The position numbers and the translations under genes were made by a program. DNA of 64,000 bases. Source: JAEUOS01 sp965279115. GTDB taxonomy: Bacteria > Pseudomonadota > Gammaproteobacteria > Burkholderiales > JAEUOS01. Every line of letters begins with the position of its first letter. Positions within the stretch are counted from its first letter, which is position 1. Shown piece by piece: positions 43,545-51,578 of the stretch. The notes beneath the pieces were generated by a model. The model saw only the letters and a list, made by a program, of their open reading frames with translations. It was not told where the DNA came from and did not search any database. The stretch covers positions 1,240,001 to 1,304,000 of the forward strand of contig OZ257137.1 of the NCBI GenBank assembly GCA_965279115.1, in the 5' to 3' direction.

Positions 43545-44810
43545 ATGCCTTCCGAAGCCGCCAATCCCTCACGCGCCCCCTCGCCTTCTACCAGTGCGAA
43601 CCCGCGCGTGCCGTTTTCCGCACGCGCCGTGCTTGGCCTGCTCTCGCGCCTGCGCGGCGGCCGGATCACACTCTCCGGCCCGGGCGGCTTCGAGCGCACC
43701 TTCGGCGAGGACGCCGGTACGGATGGCGCACCTTCGCTGCCGCATGTACATCTGGTACTTTCAGACTGGGACGTGGTGGGCGTGTGCATGAAACGCGGCG
43801 ACATCGGTTTTGCCGAAACGCGCATGGAGGGTCGCTGGCATGTCGACAACCCCGCCGCCCTGATCGAGCTGTTCTGCCGCAACCGCGCCGCGCTGGAGAA
43901 GGCGATCTACGGCTCGTTCGCCGGCAGCGTCCTGTATCGCATCAGGCACCTGCTCAACAGCAATACCCGCACGCGCGCGCGCAAGAACATCGAAGCCCAC
44001 TACGACCTGGGCAACGATTTCTACCGGCTCTGGCTCGACTCGACGATGACCTATTCGAGTGCGCTGTTCGACGCCGGCCACGCCGGTTCTCTGGAGGCTG
44101 CCCAGACGGCCAAGTACCGGCGCATCCTGCAAAGGCTCGCCCCGAAGCCGGGCGACCGCCTGCTGGAGATCGGCTGCGGATGGGGCGGCTTCGCGGAAGT
44201 CGCCACGCGCGAGTTCGGCGTACATGTGACAGGCCTGACCTTGTCCCCCGAGCAGTTGCGCTTCGCCACCCAACGCCTGGAACGCGCCGGGCTGGCCGCT
44301 CGCGCCGGCCTCAGGCTGCTCGATTACCGCGACATGCATGGCGAGTTCGACCACATCGCGTCCATCGAGATGTTCGAGGCGGTGGGCGAAGGCTACTGGG
44401 ACAGCTATTTCGCCTGCGTGCGGCGTAACCTCAAGCCGGGCGGGCGGGCGATGATCCAGACGATCACCATCGACGAAAGCCTGTTCGACCGCTATCGCAA
44501 AAGCACCGACTTCATCCAGCAGTACATCTTCCCCGGAGGCATGCTGCCCAGCCCGACAGAGTTCGGGGGGCGCGCCGGACGCGCCGGGCTGGCAGTCTCG
44601 GATGCGTTCCGCTTCGGGCGCGACTACGCCGAAACTCTCAGGCGCTGGCGCACGACCTTCATGGCCAGGTTGCCGGAAGTGCGGCAACTCGGCTTCGACG
44701 AGCGCTTCGTTCGGTTATGGGAGTTCTACCTCGCCTACTGCGAAGGCGCCTTCAACGCCGGGTCGACCGACGTGATCCAGTTCGAGCTGGTCAGGAGCGA
44801 CGCGTCATGA
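43545..44810 (+). CDS. Cyclopropane-fatty-acyl-phospholipid synthase-like methyltransferase (UfaM-like)
   Basis: A 421-residue SAM methyltransferase. Substrate-side motif ARKNIEAHYDLGNDFYRLWLDSTMTYSSALF, motif I LLEIGCGWGGFAEVA and the C-terminal QQYIFPGGMLPSP followed by RRWRTTFMARLPEVRQLGFDERFVRLWEFYLAYCEGAF. These are shared by CFA synthases and by the enzymes that methylate unsaturated acyl chains on the way to furan fatty acids (UfaM). The neighbourhood favours the second. The stop overlaps the next start by 4 bases. Confidence 0.92.
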   Translation: MPSEAANPSRAPSPSTSANPRVPFSARAVLGLLSRLRGGRITLSGPGGFERTFGEDAGTDGAPSLPHVHLVLSDWDVVGVCMKRGDIGFAETRMEGRWHVDNPAALIELFCRNRAALEKAIYGSFAGSVLYRIRHLLNSNTRTRARKNIEAHYDLGNDFYRLWLDSTMTYSSALFDAGHAGSLEAAQTAKYRRILQRLAPKPGDRLLEIGCGWGGFAEVATREFGVHVTGLTLSPEQLRFATQRLERAGLAARAGLRLLDYRDMHGEFDHIASIEMFEAVGEGYWDSYFACVRRNLKPGGRAMIQTITIDESLFDRYRKSTDFIQQYIFPGGMLPSPTEFGGRAGRAGLAVSDAFRFGRDYAETLRRWRTTFMARLPEVRQLGFDERFVRLWEFYLAYCEGAFNAGSTDVIQFELVRSDAS

Positions 44811-45382
44811 TGCACGGGACATGGCTTCGCAGGACGGCGATTGCGATCCTGGTGGCCGCCGGCGCCTGGTCCGCCGTGCCGGCACTGGGCAGCGTGCCCG
44901 CGCCGGGCAGCGAAGCCGCGCCGTACGTCAGCAATCTGGTGCCGGGCGCCAGGGTGGTCGGCAGTGGCCGGCTCACCTGGCTGGGCATCCATGCCTATGA
45001 CGCCGTTCTCTACGCGGCCAACGCGCGCTTCGCCGACAACGCCGCCTTCGCGCTCGAACTGACCTATGCCCGGAAATTCAAGGGCTCCGCCATCGCCGAG
45101 CGCAGCGTCGCCGAAATCCGCAAGCTGGGCATCGCCGACGAGCGCGAACTCGTCGAATGGCAAGGCGTGCTTGCCGGCCTGTTCCCGGACGTCGTCCCGG
45201 GCGACCGCCTGACCGGTGTATCGCAGACCGACGGCACCGCGCGGTTTTTCCACAACGGCCGCGCCTTGGGCGTGCTCTCCGACGAGCGGTTGCGCCGCGC
45301 GTTCTTCTCGATCTGGCTGGATCCGCGCACTTCGGCGCCGGACCTGCGCCGCAAACTGCTCGGCGATTCGGGGCAACGATGA
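44807..45382 (+). CDS. Chalcone-isomerase-like domain exported protein
   Basis: A 191-residue protein with a signal peptide (MMHGTWLRRTAIAILVAAGAWSAVPALG). The body has RVVGSGRLTWLGIHAYDAVLYAANARF, FALELTYARKFKGSAIAERSVAEIRKLG and VVPGDRLTGVSQTDGTARFFHNG, matching the bacterial chalcone-isomerase-like fold, which in other members binds fatty acids. The start was chosen by the 4-base overlap with the methyltransferase gene. The gene also overlaps the MFS gene by 4 bases, so the three are tightly coupled. Confidence 0.88.
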   Translation: MMHGTWLRRTAIAILVAAGAWSAVPALGSVPAPGSEAAPYVSNLVPGARVVGSGRLTWLGIHAYDAVLYAANARFADNAAFALELTYARKFKGSAIAERSVAEIRKLGIADERELVEWQGVLAGLFPDVVPGDRLTGVSQTDGTARFFHNGRALGVLSDERLRRAFFSIWLDPRTSAPDLRRKLLGDSGQR

Positions 45383-46614
45383 GCGGTGCCGCAGAGCGCC
45401 TGCCGCCCGCGCGCCTGGCGGCTTACGGCGCCCTCGGCCTGCCATTGGCGGCGGCGGCCCTGCCGGTCTACGTATATGCGCCCAAGTTCTACGCCGGTCT
45501 GGGCATGTCGCTCGCACTCGCCGGCGGCATCCTTCTGGCAGCGCGCCTGGCCGACGCGCTGGTCGATCCGTGGCTGGGGCTTCTTGCGGACCGCACGCGC
45601 CGGTCCCGTCGCCTTGTTGCCATCGCGTTGCTGCCGCTGACGGCCGGCCTGGTTACCATGTTCAACCCGCCTGCGGGAGCTCCGCTGGCCGCATGGCTGA
45701 TTGCCACGGTGGCACTGGTCACACTGGGCTTTTCGGCCGCGTCGATTGCGTATCAGGCATGGGGCGCGCGCCTGGGAGATGCGCGCGACCGCACTTCCGT
45801 GACCGCTGCACGCGAAGGGTTCGGACTTGCCGGTGTAGTGCTGGCATCTCTGCTGCCACAGGCATTTGCGACCACAGTCGAAGCCGGCCTGCCCGCGGCA
45901 ACCTGGGTGCTGGCAGGCCTGACGGCATTGTGCGCGGCGGTCACGCTACTCGGTGCGCCCGATTCGCCACCGCCGGCACCTGACGCCAATACTGCCAGCC
46001 GTAGCGCGTTCCAGGCCCTGCGCAGTCGCGGCTTTCTCGTTTTGCTGGGCGTATTCGCGGTCAACGGGATAGCGTCAGCCATACCGGCAACGCTGTTCCT
46101 GTTTTTCGTGGCCGACATCCTCGAAGCGTCGTCCGCCAGCGGCGCGTTCCTCGGCCTCTACTTCGTATCCGCTGCCCTCGCCCTGCCCATCTGGGTCCGC
46201 GTCGCCGCGCGGGTCGGCAAGCGCCGTGCCTGGGGCGCCGCAATGGCGTTGGCGATTGCGGCATTCTCATGGGCGTTCTTCCTGCAAAGCGGTGACAGCA
46301 TTGCGTTCGCCCTGATCTGCGCGGCGTCAGGTGCCGCCCTGGGAGCCGACCTCGCCCTCCCTCCGGCGATGCTGGCAGACACCATTGAGCGGGATGGGGC
46401 GAAAGGCGCGGAAGGCAGCTACTTCGGGCCATGGAACACGGTGACCAAACTCAACCTCGCCCTTGCCGCCGGCCTGGTCCTGCCCGCGCTGGAATGGTCA
46501 GGCTACAGGAGCGGTGTGCCGACAACCGCCGCCGTTCTTCCAGTCGCCTACTGCGTCATCCCCTGCCTGCTCAAACTGCTGGCCATCGCCGGACTCTCCC
46601 GCCTGCCAGACTGA
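45379..46614 (+). CDS. MFS transporter (sugar:cation symporter-like)
   Basis: A 411-residue protein with about 12 TM helices. Typical GPH/MelB-type parts are ALPVYVYAPKFYAGLGMSLALAG, ADALVDPWLGLLADRTRRSRR (loop 2-3 motif A) and ALGADLALPPAMLADTIERDGAKGAEGSYFGPWNTVTKLNLALA. Light or oxidative-stress clusters of other proteobacteria carry the same MFS type. The cargo is unknown, possibly a lipid precursor. The ATG overlaps the previous stop. Confidence 0.9.
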   Translation: MSGAAERLPPARLAAYGALGLPLAAAALPVYVYAPKFYAGLGMSLALAGGILLAARLADALVDPWLGLLADRTRRSRRLVAIALLPLTAGLVTMFNPPAGAPLAAWLIATVALVTLGFSAASIAYQAWGARLGDARDRTSVTAAREGFGLAGVVLASLLPQAFATTVEAGLPAATWVLAGLTALCAAVTLLGAPDSPPPAPDANTASRSAFQALRSRGFLVLLGVFAVNGIASAIPATLFLFFVADILEASSASGAFLGLYFVSAALALPIWVRVAARVGKRRAWGAAMALAIAAFSWAFFLQSGDSIAFALICAASGAALGADLALPPAMLADTIERDGAKGAEGSYFGPWNTVTKLNLALAAGLVLPALEWSGYRSGVPTTAAVLPVAYCVIPCLLKLLAIAGLSRLPD

Positions 46615-46645
46615 GAACCCACACCACCTGCGCCCGGAGCCCCCA

Positions 46646-47179
46646 ATGAAAAGACTGCGAAACCTTGTTGCGATCGCCCTGCTTTCTCTGCTCGCAGGTT
46701 GTGCCGGTGTCGTCCCCGACGAATACCGCGCCGAGAAGCCTGTCCTGGACCTCGCCAAGTACTTCAACGGCACCGTCGATGCCTGGGGCTTGTTCACAGA
46801 CCGGTCCGGCAAGGTCGTCAAGCGCTTCACGGTGGTGATGCGTTGCACCTGGAACGGCGACACCGGCGTGCTTGACGAGGACTTCACCTACTCCGACGGC
46901 ACCCGCGAAAAGCGCATCTGGACCGTGCGCAAGGTCGGGGATGGCCGCTACGTCGGCACCGCGGGGGACGTCGTCGGTGAAGCCGTCGGCGTGGCGGCGG
47001 GCAACGCGCTCAACTGGCGCTATGTGCTCGACCTCAAGGTGGACGGCAAGAGCATCCACGTCGATTTCGACGACTGGATGTACCTGATGGACGATGATGT
47101 CATGCTCAACCGCGCTCGCATGAGCAAGTTTGGCGTAACCCTGGGCGAAGTGACGCTATCGTTCAGGAAGCGCCGCTGA
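46646..47179 (+). CDS. DUF3833 lipoprotein
   Basis: A 177-residue lipoprotein: signal MKRLRNLVAIALLSLLAGCAG with the lipobox LLAGC. The body PVLDLAKYFNGTVDAWGLFTDRSGKVVKRFTVVM followed by DEDFTYSDGTREKRIWTV and FDDWMYLMDDDVMLNRARMSKFGVTLGEVTLSF is characteristic of DUF3833. Function unknown. It is a standard member of these light-inducible clusters. Confidence 0.91.
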   Translation: MKRLRNLVAIALLSLLAGCAGVVPDEYRAEKPVLDLAKYFNGTVDAWGLFTDRSGKVVKRFTVVMRCTWNGDTGVLDEDFTYSDGTREKRIWTVRKVGDGRYVGTAGDVVGEAVGVAAGNALNWRYVLDLKVDGKSIHVDFDDWMYLMDDDVMLNRARMSKFGVTLGEVTLSFRKRR

Positions 47180-47196
47180 CCCCAAGGAGCATCGCC

Positions 47197-47976
47197 ATGC
47201 CCCTGAACAAGCCGATCCACGACTGGCAAGGACGCCGCGTATGGATCGTTGGCGCATCCACCGGCATCGGCGCGGCCCTGGCGCAAAGATGGGGCGCGGC
47301 CGGCGCACGCGTGGCCTTGTCGGCACGCAGCCGGGACAGGCTGGAGTCGCTGGCAACCGACCTTGACGAGGCCATCGTGCTGCCTCTCGATGTCCGCGAC
47401 CCCGTCGCATTGCGCGAAGCACATGAAGCCATCGTCGAACGCTGGGGTGGCGTGGATCTGGTCGTGCTCGGCGCCGGCACTTACTCGCCGATGCGCGCCG
47501 ACGCGTTCGACCTGGCTTCGATGAACGAGCACTTCGCGATCAATTACCAGGGTGTGGTCAATGCGCTGGCCGCGGTCCTGCCGGGGTTCCTGGCGCGCGC
47601 GGCCGAGCATCCGGCGCTGGCGATCGTCTCCTCGGTCGCCGGCTATCGCGGGCTGCCCGAGGCCCTTGCCTACGGCCCTTCCAAGGCGGCGCTCATCAAC
47701 CTCGCCGAAACACTGTACCTCGACCTCGCACCGAAAGGCATCGGCATCTACCTGATTGACCCGGGCTTCGTCGATACGCCGCTGACCCGGCAGAACAAGT
47801 TCGAAATGCCCGCCCTGATCAGCGCGGTCGAGGCAGCGCGGCAGATCGAACTGGGCCTCGGCCGCGGCGAGTTCGAGATCCATTTTCCCAAACGTTTCAC
47901 ACGCGTGATGCGGGCCTTGCGCCTGCTCCCTTACGGGCTTTACTTTCGCGCGGTGCGCAAGTTCACCAGGCTCTGA
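47197..47976 (+). CDS. SDR-family oxidoreductase
   Basis: A 259-residue classical SDR with the cofactor loop VGASTGIGAALAQRW, active-site Ser in IVSSVAGYRGLPEALAYGPSKAAL and an intact Y-x-x-x-K. The C-terminal part is longer and basic (FTRVMRALRLLPYGLYFRAVRKFTRL), possibly membrane-associated, which fits lipid substrates. It lies 17 bases after the DUF3833 gene. Confidence 0.92.
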   Translation: MPLNKPIHDWQGRRVWIVGASTGIGAALAQRWGAAGARVALSARSRDRLESLATDLDEAIVLPLDVRDPVALREAHEAIVERWGGVDLVVLGAGTYSPMRADAFDLASMNEHFAINYQGVVNALAAVLPGFLARAAEHPALAIVSSVAGYRGLPEALAYGPSKAALINLAETLYLDLAPKGIGIYLIDPGFVDTPLTRQNKFEMPALISAVEAARQIELGLGRGEFEIHFPKRFTRVMRALRLLPYGLYFRAVRKFTRL

Positions 47977-47985
47977 GGCGCGACC

Positions 47986-48441
47986 ATGATCGATCGAACG
48001 GATGGCCAGATGACGCGTTCGCCCGAGTTGGCGCGGCTGGTGGACTTTTTCCAGGGCATCGATGCGGCAGGTGCGGCCCGCATCGAATCGCTGTACACGC
48101 CGGATGCCTATTTCAAGGACCCCTTCAACGAGGTCAACGGCACGGCGGCGATCCGGCGCATTTTCGAGCACATGTTCGACCAGGTGGCGGAACCGCGCTT
48201 CACCATCACCACCGCCATGCAATCCGGCTCCGAAGCGTTTCTCTGCTGGGACTTCAGGTTTCGCATGCGCCGTTTCGACACGCGAACCGTACAGACCATC
48301 CGCGGCGCAACCCATGTGCGCTTCTCGCCGGACGGGCGCGTGGCCTGGCATCGCGACTATTGGGACGCGGCGGAAGAACTCTACGAAAAACTGCCCATGC
48401 TGGGCACGTTGATGCGCTGGCTGAAACGCCAGGCCGGGTAA
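47986..48441 (+). CDS. SnoaL-like/NTF2-fold protein
   Basis: A 151-residue cone-shaped alpha+beta fold protein: FFQGIDAAGAARIESLYTPDAYFKDPFNEVNG followed by IRRIFEHMFDQV and GATHVRFSPDGRVAWHRDYWDAAEELYEKLP. Typical last gene of the amine-oxidase/DUF1365/CFA-like cluster. It may be an isomerase, cyclase or ligand carrier. It begins 9 bases after the SDR stop. A GC-rich hairpin follows. Confidence 0.87.
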   Translation: MIDRTDGQMTRSPELARLVDFFQGIDAAGAARIESLYTPDAYFKDPFNEVNGTAAIRRIFEHMFDQVAEPRFTITTAMQSGSEAFLCWDFRFRMRRFDTRTVQTIRGATHVRFSPDGRVAWHRDYWDAAEELYEKLPMLGTLMRWLKRQAG

Positions 48442-48457
48442 AGGGTCGACGTTCGCG

Positions 48458-48472
48458 CCGCCGGAACGGCGG
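48458..48472. terminator. GC-rich hairpin between convergent genes
   Basis: CCGCCG-GAA-CGGCGG lies between the SnoaL-like stop (48441) and the dolP stop (48481). It has no U-tract on either strand, so it is at best a weak or Rho-assisted bidirectional terminator. Confidence 0.35.
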
Positions 48473-48480
48473 GCGGTTCG

Positions 48481-49086
48481 CTATTTCTTGGCGTCGGCGG
48501 CGCGTGGCGCCACCGGTACATACTCAAGCACCTTGACGACCTGCTTGACACCGCTGGTGCGCGATGCCACGGTGGCCGCGCGATCGCCTTCCTCGCGGGT
48601 CACAAGGCCCATCAGGTAGACCACGCTGGCTTCAGTGACCACCTTGAATGCGTTGGCCTGCACTTTCGCATCGTCGACAAAATTCCCCTTCACCTTGCTG
48701 GTGATGATGGAGTCGTTGGTGCGGGCGGTCAGCGAAGAGGCTCCACCGATCTGCAGTTCATTGACGATTGTGGCCACGTTTTCGACACCACCGGCGACGC
48801 GCTCGACTTCGGCGCGAAGCTTTTCGTCAGGCACTTCACCGGTGAGCAGGACGCGACGATTGAAGCTGGTGACGTTGACATGCACCTTGTCTCCAAAGCG
48901 CTCGGCGATGCGTGACTCGGCCTTGAGCATGATGGACCTGTCCTCCGCTTGCGCGGGGAGCGTGCGTCTATCGTCGGCCGCGAGCACACCCGCCGCGACT
49001 CCGCCGGCGATCACCGGAAAACACCCTTGCAATGCGGGAAGAAACGCCAGCACGGCGGCCAGCGAAACGAGATTGCGACGATTCAT
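48481..49086 (-). CDS. dolP: BON-domain lipoprotein DolP (YraP)
   Basis: A 201-residue outer-membrane lipoprotein with the lipobox ALQGC. There are two BON domains: about residues 47-115 (IMLKAESRIAERFGDKVHVNVTSFNRRVLLTGEV) and 120-190 (DSIITSKVKGNFVDDAKVQANAFKVVTEASVVYLMG). In E. coli, DolP supports BAM complex activity and envelope integrity. It overlaps diaA by 4 bases and completes the conserved lpoA-yraN-diaA-dolP order. Confidence 0.93.
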   Translation of the reverse strand: MNRRNLVSLAAVLAFLPALQGCFPVIAGGVAAGVLAADDRRTLPAQAEDRSIMLKAESRIAERFGDKVHVNVTSFNRRVLLTGEVPDEKLRAEVERVAGGVENVATIVNELQIGGASSLTARTNDSIITSKVKGNFVDDAKVQANAFKVVTEASVVYLMGLVTREEGDRAATVASRTSGVKQVVKVLEYVPVAPRAADAKK

Positions 49087-49697
49087 GGGAGCTCTCCATA
49101 TAAAAGCGTATCGATGCCATCACACAGGCAATGCAAGGCCAGCAAATGAACCTCCTGGATACGCGCGGTTCGTTCCGCGGGCACACGCAGTTCGATGTCG
49201 TCCCGGCGCAAAAGTTTCGCTATCTTGCCCCCGTCCTTCCCGGTCATGGCCACCACCCGGATATCCTGCGCGTGCGCCGCCTCGATGGCGGCAATCACGT
49301 TCGCCGAATTGCCCGAGGTTGAAATGGCGAAGAGGACATCGCCTTTCCGGCCTATGGCCTCGACCTGCTTGGAAAAAATCCGCGTGTAGTCGTAGTCGTT
49401 GGCCACCGCGGTCAGGATGGACGTATCGGTTGTAAGCGCCACGGCAGCCAACCCGGGACGCTCCCGCTCGAAACGCCCCACGAGTTCGGCTGCGAAATGC
49501 TGCGCATCCCCGGCGGAACCACCGTTGCCGCAGGCCAGAATCTTGCCCCCGGCCCCGAGCGATTCGCACATCGCCTCGATGGCAGCACAAATGGGGGCGG
49601 TCAACTCTTGGGCGGCGCGGCGCTTGGTCTCGATGCTTGCCGCGAACTGCGCTTGTACCCGCGGCCCCAGATCCACGGATTTCACCGGCCGCACCAT
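49083..49697 (-). CDS. diaA: SIS-domain protein DiaA/GmhA-like
   Basis: A 204-residue SIS phosphosugar-binding fold. Motifs are ILACGNGGSAGDAQHFAAELVGRFERERP and LFAISTSGNSANVIAAIEAAH. Sequence alone does not separate DiaA (a DnaA-binding replication-initiation factor) from GmhA (sedoheptulose-7-phosphate isomerase). The location between yraN and dolP favours DiaA (YraO). It overlaps dolP by 4 bases. Confidence 0.9.
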   Translation of the reverse strand: MVRPVKSVDLGPRVQAQFAASIETKRRAAQELTAPICAAIEAMCESLGAGGKILACGNGGSAGDAQHFAAELVGRFERERPGLAAVALTTDTSILTAVANDYDYTRIFSKQVEAIGRKGDVLFAISTSGNSANVIAAIEAAHAQDIRVVAMTGKDGGKIAKLLRRDDIELRVPAERTARIQEVHLLALHCLCDGIDTLLYGELP

Positions 49698-49741
49698 GCC
49701 ACTGTCTCACATGTTCGCATGGCCGGATTATAGCCGTCCGA

Positions 49742-50092
49742 CTAGGCATCGAATGCGGACTTGATCCACTCAATCGCGTCCGGAGAGGCGCGCTCAAGCA
49801 GCACGCAGTCGAACCTGCAAGGTGCATCGGGCCGCCCAGACAGGTAAAAGCGTGCGGCAGTAATGATGCGCCGCTGTTTGCGCACATCCACGCTTTCGGC
49901 CGCGCTTGCGAACGAGCCGCGTGATCGCAGCCTCACCTCCACGAATACGATTGCCGCGCCATCGCGCATGACCAGGTCGATCTCACCCATGCGGCAGCGA
50001 AAATTGCGCTTCAGCAACACAAGGCCGCGGCTCTCGAGATGGGCCAGCGCCAGATCTTCGGCAAGCATCCCGGTGTCGCGCGCGCTGGCCAT
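49742..50092 (-). CDS. yraN: YraN family (UPF0102) nuclease-fold protein
   Basis: A 116-residue protein: GMLAEDLALAHLESRGLVLLKRNFRCRMGEIDLVM followed by IVFVEVRLRSRGSFASAAESVDVRKQRRI. This is a PD-(D/E)xK-like endonuclease fold (G-E-I-D-L and F-V-E-V-R), function unknown. The ATG at 50092 fits the family length. It starts 7 bases after the lpoA stop. Confidence 0.93.
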   Translation of the reverse strand: MASARDTGMLAEDLALAHLESRGLVLLKRNFRCRMGEIDLVMRDGAAIVFVEVRLRSRGSFASAAESVDVRKQRRIITAARFYLSGRPDAPCRFDCVLLERASPDAIEWIKSAFDA

Positions 50093-50099
50093 TGGCCGC

Positions 50100-51578
50100 C
50101 TAACGGGTGGCGGAGGGCGACACGGCGCCGTCGCGATACTCGACCTGCAAGGGTTCACGCACAATCAAGCCGGCACGCACGGTCAAGGTCCCGGTTACAC
50201 CATCGAGCGTGAATTCCGTGCGCGCGCGCGCCAGTTCCCCGGCGACGCGATAGGCGTCGATGCCCAGGGCATAAATGCGTTCCAGGTCCGCCGCCAGCTG
50301 CGTTTCAGGCCGCGGGAAGACCATGGTCGCCGCATGGTCCGGCTGATGCAGCCAGGGCATGTCGACGAAGCGCAATCCATTGAGGTCATGCGGCTTCTGC
50401 GCCTCCGTGCGGGGCGTCCCGGCAAACACCTGGGAGGTGCCGATCACCGGTGTATTCCTGCCGAGAAAGGGGCGGATCAAGCGTGCCCGTTCGGCGTCGG
50501 CCGCGAGGAACACCATGTCCGCGCGAGCGCGTTCGACAGCCTGTCGCACCCGCGACGCGCCGCCGGTGTACTCGACAGTCTCCTTGATGACACCACCCAG
50601 CTTGATCCACGCATCGGCGAACGCCGCGGCCGCACGCCGGGCCAGCGGTGCGCCGGAGGTGACCACGACGGCGCTGCCCGCATCGGGGCGATAGGCCGCC
50701 GCCGCCGCGGCGCGCGCTTCGGATTCGATGTTGAGGGACAAGGCGAACAGGTTATGCGGAAGCGCGGCATCGCCGTCCGGCGTGTTCAGCGCCAGGGTGG
50801 GCACGGCGAGCGGGCGACCGATGATGCCGGTTACTTCCGCCTTGGTGAGAGGCCCGACGATCACGCTTGCATGGCTGGCCAAGGCCTGTTCAAACGCCAG
50901 GCGGGCGCTTTCGCCGGTTCCGTCGGTTTCGAAGACGCGCACCTCCGACTTGTCGGCGGCGATGGCACGTGCGGCCATGAACCCCTGCCTTGCCACCTCG
51001 CCAGCGCGACCGAACGCGGAGCTCTTTGCCGGCAGGATCAGCGCGACACCTGAACGCGCCGCCGGCATGGCTGCCGCGTCGACGGGCGCAGACGTGGCAG
51101 GTGCGGTGATCACCACGCCCGGCTTGGACGTACCGTCTGCCGCAGCCCCGGGCGCCGCAGCATCGGAGTGTTTCTCCTTGGCCGTTGTGATTGCCGGCAG
51201 GGCGTCCCGCACGGGCGCGCCGCCTTGGGCCGATCCAACTGCGGCAGACGCTTCCACGGACGCAGGCGTGGCTGCGGATTCGGGCTTGTCGGCGGGTTTG
51301 GCCACATCGGCATTGCGTTCGGCGCTTGCCGCTGAACCGGGTTCGGATGCGCCGGCAGGACGCGGGCGCAGCAACCAGTCAAACAGGTCGCGGACCGCAT
51401 CCAGCGGGGAGGTCGAGGAGGTATTTGCCGGAGCGCGCGCCCCGCGACTTGCCGGATCCTGCTGCGCCGCGCACAATACAGGCCAGGTCAGCGCGCAACT
51501 CATGATCAGAACGCGCCCAAGCACTCCCGCCCGGCCGTCAATCCCACTTATCCACCGATGGCCAACGTGGCTAGTCAC
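50100..51578 (-). CDS. lpoA: Penicillin-binding-protein activator LpoA-like
   Basis: Up to 492 residues, C-terminal part of the LpoA/LppC type (periplasmic-binding-like fold): VALILPAKSSAFGRAGEVARQGFMAA, VIVGPLTKAEVTGI, ALNTPDGDAALPHNLFALSLNIESEARAA and the C-terminal RFVDMPWLHQ. The N-terminal TPR part of E. coli LpoA is replaced by an Ala/Pro-rich low-complexity stretch of about 120 residues. The start is uncertain: GTG at 51578 overlaps the divergent rsmI, while GTG at 51524 or ATG at 51503 would avoid that. The signal region (VLIMSCALTWPVLCAAQQ) has no clear lipobox. It would activate PBP1A in the periplasm. Confidence 0.85.
   Translation of the reverse strand: MTSHVGHRWISGIDGRAGVLGRVLIMSCALTWPVLCAAQQDPASRGARAPANTSSTSPLDAVRDLFDWLLRPRPAGASEPGSAASAERNADVAKPADKPESAATPASVEASAAVGSAQGGAPVRDALPAITTAKEKHSDAAAPGAAADGTSKPGVVITAPATSAPVDAAAMPAARSGVALILPAKSSAFGRAGEVARQGFMAARAIAADKSEVRVFETDGTGESARLAFEQALASHASVIVGPLTKAEVTGIIGRPLAVPTLALNTPDGDAALPHNLFALSLNIESEARAAAAAAYRPDAGSAVVVTSGAPLARRAAAAFADAWIKLGGVIKETVEYTGGASRVRQAVERARADMVFLAADAERARLIRPFLGRNTPVIGTSQVFAGTPRTEAQKPHDLNGLRFVDMPWLHQPDHAATMVFPRPETQLAADLERIYALGIDAYRVAGELARARTEFTLDGVTGTLTVRAGLIVREPLQVEYRDGAVSPSATR

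Noticed and set aside
49083..49697. Call as GmhA heptose isomerase paired with hldE2
   Set aside because: The gene's place between yraN and dolP matches diaA in the conserved order, and hldE2 is 13 kb away. The SIS fold alone cannot decide it.
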